A DNA stretch of 64,000 nucleotides from Agapetus fuscipes. Taxonomy: Eukaryota; Arthropoda; Insecta; Trichoptera; Glossosomatidae. Made by a program: the position numbers and the translations under genes. The notes beneath the pieces were generated by a model, which was given only the letters and a program-made list of their open reading frames with translations, was not told where the DNA came from and ran no database searches. The DNA is taken from the NCBI GenBank assembly GCA_951799405.1, contig OX637357.1, positions 1,505,993-1,569,992 of the forward strand, written 5' to 3'. Positions 19,263 to 29,532 of the stretch are shown one piece after another; positions within the stretch are counted from its first letter, which is position 1, and the number at the start of each line of letters is the position of its first letter.

Positions 19263-19880
19263 ATATTGAATGCATGTCCACAAATGCAAGGTTTTTGAGT
19301 CATGCGTGCTTCCAGTATCCACCTATGGCTTGGAAACAAAAGGGCTCACTCAGTACAGCGCCAACAGACTGAGGACGTGCCAAAGAGCCATTGAAAGGAG
19401 TATGCTGGGAATCAGTCTCAGAGACAGGGTTCTAAACCATGCGATCCGTAGACGCACTGGTGTCACTGATGTCATACAGCGAGTGGCCTGCTTAAAGTGG
19501 CGGTGGGCTGGAAGTCTCATCACCATGGTAATTCTTACCTACCGAATATCGGTATGAAGACTAAACAGCTGTTCACTTGCGGCCATCTTGGATGGACAGG
19601 TCTTTATTCAAATATTACCGATATTCGGTAGGTAAGAATTACCGTGGTGATGAGACTTCCAGCCGTGGGCTAGTCACGTCGCAAGGCAGGACTATGACAG
19701 GTGGCAGAAAAGGATCGTCTAGTGGCGGCCCAGGATGTCCAAGTGGGGAGTGAGGAGACCCCAAGTGAGGTGGCTGGACGACATCAAGGGAACTGCAGGC
19801 AGAGGATGGCTGAACACAGCAGCCGATAGACAAGAATGAATAGGATTGGAGGAGGCCTACGTCCAGGAGTGAGTGGACTT
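19263..19880 (+). pseudogene. LINE-C (RTE-like) C-terminal region, split by MITE-2
   Basis: Plus-strand codons before the insertion end CLKWRWAG (19270-19510), with STYGLETKGLT and MLGISLRDR upstream; after the insertion the frame resumes with Arg/Trp-rich codons ending VRWLDDIKG and LEEAYVQE (19672-19870), with internal stops. The order is that of the region after the RT domain in RTE-type elements. A MITE-2 copy at 19508-19670 interrupts it. A piece of the same 3' end is repeated in reverse at 19952-19997. Confidence 0.75.
19508..19670. mobile_element. MITE-2, palindromic copy (~163 bp)
   Basis: Arms of about 50 bases, GGCTGGAAGTCTCATCACC... and its reverse complement, are nearly perfect and flank a ~60-base centre with AACAGCTGTTC. 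The host codons GTGGGCT occur on both sides, so the duplicated target is between 3 and 7 bases. Same family as 26590-27050. Confidence 0.8.
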
Positions 19881-19995
19881 AGAAAGTCTGAGGAAGAATA
19901 AAGAAGAAGCATATCCACAAGCAGATACATTTTTTTTCTTCCTTCTTCCTTGAGCCATACTCAGTTCACTCCTGGACGTAGGCCTCCTCCAATCC

Positions 19996-20035
19996 TCGCT
20001 CATCAAATAAATCATCCTAATATTATTATTATTAT
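19996..20035 (+). repeat. SINE-1 tail fragment
   Basis: GCTCATCAAATAAATCATCC and an (ATT)n tail only. Confidence 0.55.
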
Positions 20036-20036
20036 C

Positions 20037-20310
20037 GATGTTGTAAATTGTAATTTGTTGTGTATATTCCTTGACTTACAGATTGATATACGGCTGACCC
20101 CTCATCCTGTAGAAAATGGTTCACTTTGCCAATATCACCCCTGTTTCAGGGAAGGTCGACAGGAGTTGCAGGGTGTATGTCCATTTGAGATTTGATTTTT
20201 ATGTTGTAAATTAACATGCGGCATGCGCAAGCGCGAACTTGTACGTGTCTGCTTATGAGAATGCATGTAATTGTTACATATCTTTGCGACTTAGATTAGA
20301 TTAGATCGTC
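20037..20310 (+). repeat. T-unit with short 3' UTR stub of LINE-A1
   Basis: About 30 bases of LINE-A1 3' UTR (TGTAATTTGTTGTGTATA-like) precede TTCCTTGACTTACAG; it ends in an AGATTAGATTAGAT tail. Confidence 0.8.
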
Positions 20311-20399
20311 AATATTTGATAGAAGAATAAAATAAAAGAAGAAGACAGGAAAAATGACAAAATGATACATTTAAAAAAACAAAGTTTATTGTTTTTAGG

Positions 20400-20757
20400 C
20401 TTTCACGGCCGGATCTAGATGCTTGATTTTCTGGTTCCGGGTTTTGACCGTGGTCCATGTTTTTGCTTGTCTTCTAAACAAAACATGGTTGAGTACAATT
20501 GAAGTTATGAAAGAGGGTAGTTTTATACCTAACAATTAAGCCACGCCCCTTTCAGAATCTACGTATAAAAGACATCGCCCATCGTTCAGACCTCAGTAGC
20601 GAGCAGAACTCCGAAGAAGTCGCCCACAGAGGAGACGAAACGTAAGCTAGAAGTCTTCAAGAAAGTCTTCAAGAAAGAATAAAAATAAAAAAGAAGAAGA
20701 CAAGCAAAAACATGGACCACGGTCAAAACCCGGAACCAGAAATCAAGCACAAAGTTT
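20400..20757. mobile_element. H-family inverted-repeat unit with promoter and ribozyme-like core
   Basis: Arms of about 54 bases (20412-20466 and 20697-20750; AAACATGGACCACGGTCAAA in the right arm) are almost perfect reverse complements. Between them lie a Pol II-type promoter (GTATAAAAG at 20563 and TTCAGA about 20 bases later) and, 30 bases on, a hammerhead-like core (20611-20643). Penelope-like elements are known to carry hammerhead motifs in terminal repeats, so a solo PLE terminal repeat is plausible; no PLE coding sequence is present. Confidence 0.5.
20611..20643 (+). ncRNA. Hammerhead-like core, H family
   Basis: CCGAAGA, a GTC/GAC stem with a purine-rich loop, then CGAAACGT. The first box differs by one base from CUGANGA. 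Confidence 0.35.
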
Positions 20758-20759
20758 AT

Positions 20760-21200
20760 TGCTATTTTTTTTATTTTCATTAAAAACTTGGATGTGAATA
20801 TTTTCCTTGCAAACAATTAAACAAGTCTCTCTCCCTCTTTTGTTCAAAAAGTTTAAAATCTAATAATTAGTATAAGATTTTTTTTTGACTAAAATTTCCA
20901 ATAAATACCCCGCGTACAAGAAAACAGCCTACACTTCCACCTCATTAACTTTCAAAAGCTCAAAAATGATTTATTGTCAACTCAACTTTATGTTTTTCTT
21001 TTTACAAAAAAAAAAAAAACTTTTGTACAATAAGCACTTTTCTCTTTGCTGGACTTTCTTTTTAAGTCACTTGTTATTTTTCTTTTAATTTAGTACTTTT
21101 TTTTATTTTTCTTAAGGAAAAAAGTTTTTTCGGGAATTAATCCTGTCGACTTTGTGTTACTGTTTTTTTTGGTATTAAAAAATCAGGAGGCGTGTTTTAT
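20760..21200. other. Unassigned AT-rich spacer
   Basis: Homopolymer-rich DNA; short open frames here have no recognisable features. Confidence 0.4.
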
Positions 21201-21202
21201 TC

Positions 21203-21345
21203 TACAATCTAAGTTGCAAAAAAAATTTACGTTTAAATTTTACATTTCATGCCTTCAAACAAACAGACACGTGTTGTGAGTTCGCGCTTACAAATGCTGC
21301 ATGCGTACTTGCAAATAGAAATCCAAACCTCGACTGAACATACAC
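21203..21345 (-). repeat. Partial T-unit
   Basis: Tail half, ACAATCTAAGTTGCAAAAA onward; ends at the (AAT)n of LINE-D. Confidence 0.6.
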
Positions 21346-21760
21346 CTAATAATAGTAATAATAATAATAATACAGTATTTTTATAGCGCCTTTTCATGAC
21401 TCTTGGTCATCCCAAAGGCGCTTGCTCATATGAGCGCGCGAACAGGTGGGTCTTCAACCCCTTTCTAAAAGTACTCTCCAGATCGCGAAATGTCGCGCAG
21501 GTCATCTGGGAGGCCGTTCCATATTGTTGGAGCAGCCACCTTGAAGGCTCGATCTCCAAAAACGGTCTTCTTTACCCTTCCTGGAAACTCTATCCGACTG
21601 CGACATGATGCTGCTGATCGCAGTGTTGCTGTTCTGCTGCTTGTGGTGGCTAGAGCTATCATATCCTTTAAATATTTCAGTGCGGTCCCGCGCAGGCTCT
21701 TGAAGACTAGCAACCCTATCTTATACTGGACCCGTTCATGAATCTTGAGAATCACCTAGT
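21346..21760 (-). pseudogene. LINE-D (CR1/L2-like) C-terminus with (ATT)n tail
   Basis: The minus strand encodes the typical end of a CR1/L2-group polyprotein: HERVQYKIGLLVFKSL, then a GDRAFKVAAPTIWNGLPDDL block. Near 21485 the frame shifts by one base relative to the downstream conserved KTHLFAR-type codons, so the terminal part is out of frame. After the coding end come AGCGCCT-complement sequence and a (TTA)n microsatellite at 21347-21375, which is the 3' tail. It is a 5'-truncated, broken insertion. Confidence 0.75.
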
Positions 21761-21765
21761 ATATT

Positions 21766-22383
21766 TTATCGACCTTCCCTGAAACAGGGGTGACATTGGC
21801 AAAGTGAGCCATTTTTTACATTATGGGTGGTCAGCCTTATTCAAATAATAATCACCTAAGTTAAAAAGACATATTAACATTCAAAACTCATATCAAATGC
21901 ATGCCCATAAAACAGACGCGTTTAAGCTCGCGCTTACAAATGCTGAATGTGTACTTACAAATTAAAACAAAACATTAATGGAACATACACCTTGCAACTT
22001 CTGTCGACCTTCCCATAATAATAATAATATAAAGATGATTTATTTGGTGAACGCTGTTTTTGTGTGAATCACACCTCAAGAGCCCTCTGCGAGCTTAGTC
22101 GTCGCTATAGAAAACGCCAATTCTCAAGTAAGACCCAGTTTCTGTATGGCTGGGTGGACCTTTGGTGACCGGTCTTTGGTAAGGGCATTTGAATTTTTCA
22201 ACCCAGCAAACAGCATATTTGAAAATATAAATTGTTTATTTTTTGTGTTGTTGGATTAGAACCCACAACCTTCCACTTACGAGTCTGAAATGTTAACAGC
22301 TAGACTACGGATCGGTCAAAATAAACCATTTTTACATTATGGGTGGTCAGCCTCATACTTTTTACGTACCTTTAAGCCAAGGA
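21766..22383 (-). repeat. T-unit pieces: 21766-21842, and one copy split at 21845-22015 / 22317-22383
   Basis: The second copy stops after GACCTTCCC and resumes with AAACCATTTTTACATTATGG after a SINE-1 insertion, with a short deletion at the join. Confidence 0.7.
22016..22316 (-). mobile_element. SINE-1 copy without 5S head
   Basis: From the (ATA)n tail through GCGAGCTTAGTCGTCGCTAT to the tRNA part (CTAGACTACGGATCGGTC). Inserted inside a T-unit. Confidence 0.8.
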
Positions 22384-22740
22384 AACGTGTGTATACGAGG
22401 AAGAAAAACGATGCTACCCGGAATTGCAAAATTATGTCAAGATGAATGGGGGAATGTTTGTTGGGCGAGTGTGTAAGTAATGCGATATGATGTAAGCGCG
22501 GTTGTTATGTAAACGTGTAGGTTCCCGCTCGACATGCTGAATGCCATAAATATTCCCGGCTTACCGAGGTGATTACTTCTATGGCGTTATTAGAGGAAAA
22601 TGTCGCTTCCACGGCATACACTTTAGGGGGAACCTCAACACTCGTATGTATCGCTTTCCGAATGTCGGTAGGTACACAATGGCATATTGTGACCGACATT
22701 GATGCATGGAAGTGAAACATGGACTGCGAATCGTCCCTTT
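22384..22740. other. Unassigned spacer
   Basis: No recognisable gene. GAAGTGAAACATGGACTG near 22711 resembles LINE-A coding debris, but the match is too short to call. Confidence 0.35.
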
Positions 22741-22744
22741 AGTA

Positions 22745-23210
22745 GTTATTTTCTTATGTCCATCAGAGGTAATTTCACATGAGCAATGTTTGTATGTGTA
22801 CAGTACCCTTAGTACGAGTTGCAAAACTTGAGTAATGTTAAGTTTACGGCAATTATTAAAGAGTGATTTCCCCTAAAATCTGCCGTTTTTGTTTGTTTGA
22901 ACTTGATTTTCTTCATCACTGTAACTCTTTTGCTAAGACTATAAAGTGTAAGAAACAAAAACGGCAGATTTTGGGAGAAATCCCTCTTTAATATTTTCCG
23001 TAAACTTTACTTTTCTCATGTTTTGCAACTTAAACTAAGGGTAATGGACCAATGTGTCTTATAAAATATGGATTTGCCTTTTAGAATATTTAAGACAACT
23101 CTCACATTATCGTGTTTTGCTTTTTTTTCTTAGCTCAGATTGTGTAGATTTCTTTGAAAGGTCGTCTTTGAATCAAATGGTTGATAAGGCAAACAACCAC
23201 TGTGGAGACG
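22745..23210 (+). repeat. E4 dispersed repeat, split by MITE-1
   Basis: E4 blocks TGAGCAATGTTTGTATGTGT (left) and GGACCAATGTGTCTTATAAA (right) are contiguous in the copy at 59580-59620 and are separated here by MITE-1. Confidence 0.75.
22802..23044. mobile_element. MITE-1, palindromic, ~240 bp
   Basis: Ends TACCCTTAGT... and ...CTAAGGGTA; the arms of about 90 bases contain AAAGAGTGATTT and AAAATCTGCCGTTTTTGTTT with their complements. A TA at each edge suits a Tc1/mariner-type duplication. A second near-identical copy is at 31934-32175 and a decayed one at 38912-39135. Confidence 0.8.
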
Positions 23211-23249
23211 GAATGACAGCAAAATCAGTGAGGTATTTTCAATCCCTTG

Positions 23250-23400
23250 ACTTTTACATAGGTTGGTGTGGAGCTGACCACCCTGCTGTAAAAAAATGGT
23301 TCAATCCAGTGTCACCCTTGTTGCAGGGAAGGTCGGCGAAAGGGAATACCGAAAAACTGGTGAAATTGTAGAAGAATTGGACATACAAAGCCAATGTAAA
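23250..23400 (+). repeat. Partial T-unit (5' half)
   Basis: CCCTTGACTTTTACATAGGT start; ends after GCAGGGAAGGTCGGCGAAAG. Confidence 0.65.
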
Positions 23401-23404
23401 AGAA

Positions 23405-23745
23405 GAAAATGTATGAAGAACAATGTGATACATCCTTTATTATATTACCCTTCGTCGTCGTCATTCGTCGTCGAGTTTCGATTTTCAAAATCAATGCCAT
23501 CACAGCAGATGAAACACATTCATGCTCTATAGCAAATTAATTTTTGTATATATGCTGCAATGCGGCGAGCTTACGCGTGTGTGTTTACAAATGTATGAAA
23601 ACTTTTAGGAATTAATCTGTTTGTTCATACTAAAAATGTATGGAACAATATTGACATCTAGCGGCAAAACGTAAAAGTTTTTTTTACATTTTCTTTTATT
23701 TCATGCAAATTAAAAATAAAAAAAAAGCCAAATAAAAATGGATTT
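23405..23745. other. Unassigned spacer
   Basis: AT-rich DNA with a TCGTCGTCAT cluster at about 23451-23475; no further signal. Confidence 0.35.
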
Positions 23746-23747
23746 CA

Positions 23748-23828
23748 ATCTGTAATCTAAGTTGCAAACATATATAACATTTGAGATTCATATTACATGC
23801 ATTCTTACGAGCAGACATGTATAAGTTC
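23748..23828 (-). repeat. T-unit tail fragment
   Basis: TGTAATCTAAGTTGCAAACA to ACATGTATAAG; adjoins the tandem array. Confidence 0.65.
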
Positions 23829-26430
23829 TAATCTAATCTAATCTAAGCTGCAAAGATATATATCATTTAAGATTTATATTAAATGCATTCCCACAAGCAG
23901 ATATGTATAAGTTCCCGCTTACATATGCTGCATGTGTACTTACAACATAACAGCCCATTCCAAATGAACATAAGCCCTGCAACTCTTGCCAACCTTCCCT
24001 GAAACAAAGGTGAATTTGCAAAGTAAACCATTTTTTAAAGTATGGGTGGTCAGCCTCATACCAACCTATAAGTCAAGAAAATTATTTTGTGTATTTCTTT
24101 ACATAATCTAAGTTGCAAAGATACATACCATTTAAGATTCATATTAAATGCATTCCCACACGCAGACAGGTGCAAGTTCACGCTTACAAATGCCCAATGT
24201 GGACTTGCAAAATAAAAAAACTAATCTCAAATGAACATAAGCCCTGCAACTTTTGCCGACTTTTCCTCAAACAGAGATAAAATTTGCATGGTAAACCATT
24301 GCTTACAGTATGGGTGGTCAGCCACATACTAACCTTTTAGTCAAGGAAATTATTTTGTTTAGTTCTATAATCTAAGTTGCAAAGATACATACCATTTGAG
24401 ATTAATATTAAATGCATTCCCACAAGCAGACAGGTACAAGTTCACGCTTACAAATGCCCAATGTGGACTTGCAAAATAAAAAAAACTAATCTCAAATGAA
24501 CATAAGCCCTGCAACTCTTGCCGACTTTTCCTCAAACAGAGATAAAATTTGCATTGTGAACCATTGCTTACAGTATGGGTGGTCAGCCACATACTAACCT
24601 TTTAGTCAAGGAAATTAATTTGTTTAGTTCATTAATCTAAGTTGCAAAGATACATACCATTTGAGATTCATATTAAATGCATTCCCACAAGCAGACAGGT
24701 ATAAGTTCGCGCTTACAAATGCCCCATGTGGACTTATAAAATAAAAAACTAATCTTAAATGAACATAAGCCCTGCAACTCTTGCCGACTTTTCCTCAAAC
24801 AGAGATAAAATTTTCATTGTAAAACAATCTTACAGTATGGGTGGTCAGCCACATACTAACCTATAAGTCAAGGAAATTATTTTATTAAGTTTTATAATCT
24901 AAGTTGCAAAGATACATACCATTTGAGATTCATATTAAATGCATTCCCACAAGCAGACAGGTATAAGTTCGCGCTTACAAATGCCCCATGTGGACTTATA
25001 AAATAAAAAACTAATCTCAAATGAACATAAGCCCTGCAACTCTTGCCGACTTTTCCTCAAACAGAGATAAAATTTTCATTGTAAACCATTCTTACAGTAT
25101 GGGTGGTCAGCCACATACTAACCTATAAGTCAGGGAAATTATTTTATTAAGTTCTATAATCTAAGTTGCAAAGATACATACCATTTGAGATTCATATTAA
25201 ATGCATTCCCACAAGCAGACAGGTACAAGTTCACGCTTACAAATGCCCAATGTGGACTTGCAAAATAAAAAAAACTAATCTCAAATGAACATAAGCCCTG
25301 CAACTTTTGCCGACTTTTCCTCAAACAGAGATAAAATTTGCATGGTAAACCATTGTTTACAGTATGGGTGGTCAGCCACATACTAACCTTTTAGTCAAGG
25401 AAATTATTTTGTTTAGTTCTATAATCTAAGTTGCAAAGATACATACCATTTGAGATTCATATAAAATGCATTCCCACAAGCAGACAGGTACAAGTTCACG
25501 CTTACAAATGCCCAATGTGGACTTGCAAAATAAAAAAAACTAATCTCAAATGAACATAAGCCCTGCAACTCTTGCCGACTTTTCCTCAAACAGAGATAAA
25601 ATTTGCATTGTGAACCATTGCTTACAGTATGGGTGGTCAGCCACATACTAACCTTTTAGTCAAGGAAATTATTTTGTTTAGTTCTTTAATCTAAGTTGCA
25701 AAGATACATACCATTTGAGATTCATATTAAATGCATTCCCACAAGCAGACAGGTATAAGTTCGCGCTTACAAATGCCCCATGTGGACTTATAAAATAAAA
25801 AACTAATCTCAAATAAACATAAGCCCTGCAACTCTTGCCGACTTTTCCTCAAACAGAGATAAAATTTTCATTGTAAACCATTCTTACAGTATGGGTGGTC
25901 AGCCACATACTAACCTATAAGTCAAGGAAATTATTTTATTAAGTTCTATAATCTAAGTTGCAAAGATACATACCATTTGAGATTCATATTAAATGCATTC
26001 CCACAAGCAGACAGGTATAAGTTCGCGCTTACAAATGCCCCATGTTGACTTATAAAATAAAAAACTAATCTCAAATGAACATAAGCCCTGCAACTCTTGC
26101 CGACTTTTCCTCAAACAGAGATAAAATTTTCATGGTAAACCATTCTTACAGTATGGGTGGTCAGCCACATACTAACCTATAAGTCAAGGAAATTATTTTG
26201 TTAAGTTCTATAATCTAAGTTGCAAAGATACATACCAATCGAGATTCATATTAAATGCATTCCCACAAGCAGACATTTATAAGTTCACGCTTACACATAA
26301 TGCATGTTGACTTACAACATAAAAACCCAATCTCAAATTAATATAAGCCCTGCAACTCTTGCCAATCTTCCCTGAAACACAGCTGAAATCTTCAAAGTGA
26401 ACCATTTTTTAAACTATGGGTGGTCGATTT
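23829..26430 (-). repeat. Tandem T-unit satellite with four-monomer higher-order period
   Basis: Ten head-to-tail T-units. The marker TAATCTAAGTTGCAAAGATA occurs near 24102, 24367, 24633, 24895, 25157, 25422, 25687, 25949 and 26211, giving spacings of 265, 266, 262, 262, 265, 265, 262, 262. The pattern repeats every four monomers (1055 and 1054 bases). Diagnostic bases follow it: units at 24102 and 25157 share GCAACTTTTGCC and GCATGGTAAACC; units at 24367 and 25422 share GCAACTCTTGCC and GCATTGTGAACC. The first (23829) and last (26211) units are more diverged, as at array edges. Confidence 0.9.
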
Positions 26431-26474
26431 TCTTTTACAAAGGCTGCATGTTTTTATTTTACATGTTTTCCGAA

Positions 26475-26562
26475 TTTTAACGCGAGGAAACTATGCGCAA
26501 TATACACATTCACCAAATGTTAAGGGGTTGGGCTGCGTAGCAGCCAGGGGCAACGCCCCTAG
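26475..26562 (+). mobile_element. Helitron-like 3' terminus
   Basis: GGGCTGCGTAGCAGCCA followed by the hairpin GGGGCAACGCCCC and then CTAGT matches the Helitron rule of a short GC-rich hairpin just before a CTRR end and a host T. No RepHel coding sequence and no clear TC start were found, so this is a nonautonomous or truncated element. Confidence 0.5.
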
Positions 26563-26589
26563 TTATTTTATAAGCAAGTAAACGGTGCT

Positions 26590-27050
26590 GGGGTGGAAGT
26601 CTCGATGACTGTCTATAGAACTTACCGTATATATTTGAAGATCGGTAGAAATAAAATATGGCGGTAAATCAACAGCTGATCTATTTTTTTTTTTCCAAAA
26701 CGTAGTTTTATTTTCACAATTATATTATCTACCTCAAGCACTTTCGACCTTCAAGATTCAGGTCATTATCAAGAGTCATTATCAATATCATTATCTTGAT
26801 ATGACCTGATTCTTGAAGGTCGAAAGTGCTTGAGGTAGATAATATTATTGTGGAAATAAAACTACGTTTTGGAAAAAAAAAAAAAAATGAATTTTCACTG
26901 TGTGAATACACAAACCCTACAAAATCCAACAGCTGATCCATTATATTCAAAACAACGATCAGCTGTTCGGGCACCGCCATTTTTTATTCTGTTCTTTATT
27001 CAAATAGGCACGGTTTACTTGAACAAGATCTACCAACGGCCATCGAGACT
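26590..27050. mobile_element. MITE-2 copy split by FB2
   Basis: Ends GGTGGAAGTCTCGATG and its complement CATCGAGACTTCCACC. The arms continue through a TATTTGAAGATCGGTAG-like block and AACAGCTGATC. The centre is interrupted by FB2 at 26682-26927. Confidence 0.7.
26682..26927. mobile_element. FB2 foldback element, copy 1 (246 bp)
   Basis: A hairpin core, arms containing ACTTTCGACCTTCAAGATTC and its complement, plus a one-sided ~45-base arm ending ACACAAACCCTACAAAATCC. The 11-base AACAGCTGATC occurs directly on both sides (26671-26681 and 26928-26938). The second copy is 37783-38026. Confidence 0.75.
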
Positions 27051-27325
27051 TCCACCTCTTGTTTGAGGCTGAGGTCTTGTAACGAGTGTCGAGGTGTCCT
27101 TGTTATACAAATTAACGTTTCCCGCCAAATAATTATTCAATATGGCGACCGGGCTCATTTTACGGCCGACTCATCCCGGAGTCTTCAGGCAATTAAAGGA
27201 GGTCGTCTGTTTTAATTTTAATAAACTCTTCAGCTATTAAACGTTTGTTTAAATATTGCAACGTTAGTCAAAATGGTCTTATGTTTGTTTAAATAATATA
27301 ACAACGTTAGTGAAAATGGTCTTAT
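27051..27325. other. Unassigned spacer
   Basis: Contains a partly duplicated AACGTTAGT.AAAATGGTCTTAT block (27262 and 27304); nothing else recognised. Confidence 0.35.
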
Positions 27326-27749
27326 ATAATAATAATATTAGGATGATTTATTTGGTGAGCGCTGTTTTTGTGTGTATCACACCTCAAGAGCCCTCTGCGA
27401 GCTTGGTCGTCGCTGCAGAAAGCGCCAATTCTCAAGCATGACCCAGTTGTTGTAAGTTGGATGGACCTTTCAGTGACCGGTCTTTGGTAAAGGTTTATGA
27501 ATTTTTCAACTCAGCGAAGAGCACATCGAAATATTAATGGTATATTTTTGTGCTCCGCCGGGATCCGACTCCACAACCTTCCATTTACGAGTCCGAAGTG
27601 TTGCCACTACAGACTACGGACCGGTCCAAGATGCCAACGACACGCGGTGTACCTGAGCGGTAACCCATCCAAGTACTGTCCGCGCCCAATGTTGCTTAAC
27701 TTCGGTGATCTATGGGAACCGGTGCTTTCAACATGGTAACGTCGTTGAC
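27326..27749 (-). mobile_element. SINE-1 full-length copy, minus strand
   Basis: From the (AAT)n tail and GGTGAGCGCTGTTTTTGTGT through the tRNA-like part (ACTACGGACCGGTCC) to the 5S head (27627-27749; CCGCGCCCAATGTTGCTTAA). Same module order as 16851-17276. Confidence 0.85.
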
Positions 27750-28008
27750 GTCGTTGAAGTAACGTTAGAACTGGTTTTCCGTGAAGGTGTTAATTTCAAA
27801 CTCAAAATAAAAACCGGCCAAGCTTACTCAGCCTTCACAAAAAATGAGTACCAGCGCCCTCGGGAGCTGGGAAAAACCCACTTCAGCTGAAGTGGTTGAC
27901 GTAAGACTGACCTCGCTTACCTCAAAAATGAAATAGGTCCGTAGACGCCTTGGAAGGAAAACGCGGGAAAAAGTTACCCTACATGTGTAGCTTAGTAGTA
28001 GCGAAGTG
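27750..28008 (+). mobile_element. SINE-2 body, head missing
   Basis: TTTTCCGTGAAGGTGTTAAT to CATGTGTAGCTTAGT; the tRNA-like head is replaced by the end of the neighbouring SINE-1, so the two abut head to head. Confidence 0.7.
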
Positions 28009-28009
28009 A

Positions 28010-28460
28010 TACTTTTGAAACATATTGATAGTCTTGTAAATGATATTATAACTCAACAAGAATTTACAAAATAAAAACGATTTTTTTCTTCACGAGTTGT
28101 TTTATTTTCTCGAGCGCTCACGGTGTTATAGCACTATTATAAAGAATCTTATTTTGGAAGCAAATGCACTTGGCTATTTTTGCTACGGCAACGTTGTATA
28201 TAAAACACTCATTCATACATATACGTAGAACGTTTTTATTGCTGCAATTAGAAATAAAATATTCATACTTTTACTAGGTTTTTATGCTGTAATAATTATT
28301 TTATATGAAGGGTACTTAGTTTTTTTTTTCTTGCCTTTTTTAATTAAAATGATAATTGCCACATTAAATTTAATACGGCATAATTCATCGCATTTTTACA
28401 ATCATTTTTCACTTTTATTATTTGAATTATTTCGTTGTAGTACGCATGCGTTCTTTCCCC
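28010..28460. other. Unassigned AT-rich spacer
   Basis: No recognisable gene or repeat. Confidence 0.4.
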
Positions 28461-28464
28461 CCTT

Positions 28465-28650
28465 CAGACTGTAACTGTAACTCTGTTGCCATTGCACTAG
28501 GGGTGACTAGAGTCTCTGTAAATTTGCCTCCATTTTTTCATACATCTCTTGCATACTTCTTTCAGTTAATTCATATTCATAATGCTTTTTCATACAATTT
28601 CTTCTTTTACATTCCCTTTTATTATCCCATTCTTTCACAATTTGACATTG
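28465..28650 (-). pseudogene. LINE-A2 3' end fragment, minus strand
   Basis: Tail GTAACTGTAACTCTGTTGCC, then the complement of C-terminal LINE-A2 codons, up to the ATCCCATTCTTTCACAA-type region. It faces the plus-strand copy that starts at about 28650. Confidence 0.65.
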
Positions 28651-29531
28651 ATGTATGGAAGTAAGTGAGACGTAGACAGTAAAAACGAATGCGAGTTGAG
28701 TAAAGTATGTACGGTTGAAATCGCTTACCTGAGAGCAATTTTTTTTTTTTTAATAATAATTTTATTTTATTAAAAAAAAAAAAAAAAAAAAATATGACTG
28801 GAAAGACATTGAATGATACGTAATGATTGGGTGATGAACGAGTGTGGTGTAAAAGAGAATTTAAGAACGAAAGTACAAAAAAGTACGATGAGATGGTTCG
28901 GACATCTTGAAAGAATGGATGATGAACGAATAACGAAGAAAGTGTACAGAGGAATTGTCAGAGGAAAGCGTGGAAGCGGAAGACCGAAGAAGGAATGGAT
29001 AGACCAAATAGGTGAGATTGCGAAGGAATGGAACCTGCAGAGTGAGAATAAGAGGACAGTATGCATGAAGAAAGTGATGAATGTTGAAGAGATAAGGCAG
29101 AAGATAAGGCAGAGAAGAGGCACTGCACCCCCATGTCTCGCTGAGCTATGCTCTGTCGATGGGACTTCAAAAAGACCACTACGCTCTGCCCTTACTGCTG
29201 TCAACAAGGTTATAGTGCCCAATAGAGCAAACACATCAAACTTTGCAGACAGAAGCTTTGCGGTGGCCGGGCCGGTGGCCTGGAACAATTTACCCATCGG
29301 TGTTCGCGCGAACCAGCCTACCACCACCTTCAGAAAGGAACTGAAGACACTACTTTTCTCGAGAAGCCATGGCGCCCTTGAGATGGTCCTGGACCATTAA
29401 ATGGCGCCACAGGAAAGAAATCATCCATCATCATCATCATCATCATAAAAGAGGTATGCAAGGACAGAAAAAAATGGAGACGCATCTGCGGAGGTACCGG
29501 CCACCCCTAGTGGAATGGCGGCAGGATACAG
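28650..29531 (+). pseudogene. LINE-A2 C-terminal region, plus strand, interrupted twice
   Basis: Plus codons: a YGSETWTV-like start (28655), then RNDWVMNECGVKENLR, TMRWFGHLERMDDERITKKV, GRPKKEWIDQIGEIAKEW and NKRTVCMKKVMNVEE (to 29095), resuming at 29448 with VCKDRKKWRRICGG-type codons and ending in an ACAGTACAGTAA tail at 29531. A T/A homopolymer block (28739-28796) and a LINE-D insertion (29096-29447) break it. The region follows the RT domain in RTE/CR1-like elements. Confidence 0.75.
29096..29447 (+). mobile_element. LINE-D 3' end inserted in LINE-A2
   Basis: Codons end with FADRSFAVAGPVAWNNLP and KELKTLLFSRSHGALEMVL, stop at 29398, then a (CAT)n tail (29428-29445). The same terminal motif type as 21346-21760, in the CR1/L2 group. 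The fused 195-residue frame across 28813-29400 is an accident of the insertion. Confidence 0.75.
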
Positions 29532-29532
29532 T

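Noticed and set aside
24365..25646. Repeated 75-codon minus frames in the T-unit array
   Set aside because: Same non-coding T-unit read in one frame; solitary T-units do not conserve it.
23829..26430. CRISPR-like regular array
   Set aside because: Repeats are 262-266 bp without short unique spacers, in a eukaryotic context; it is a satellite.
28770..29327. 185-codon minus-strand frame
   Set aside because: Antisense of LINE-A2/LINE-D coding sequence.
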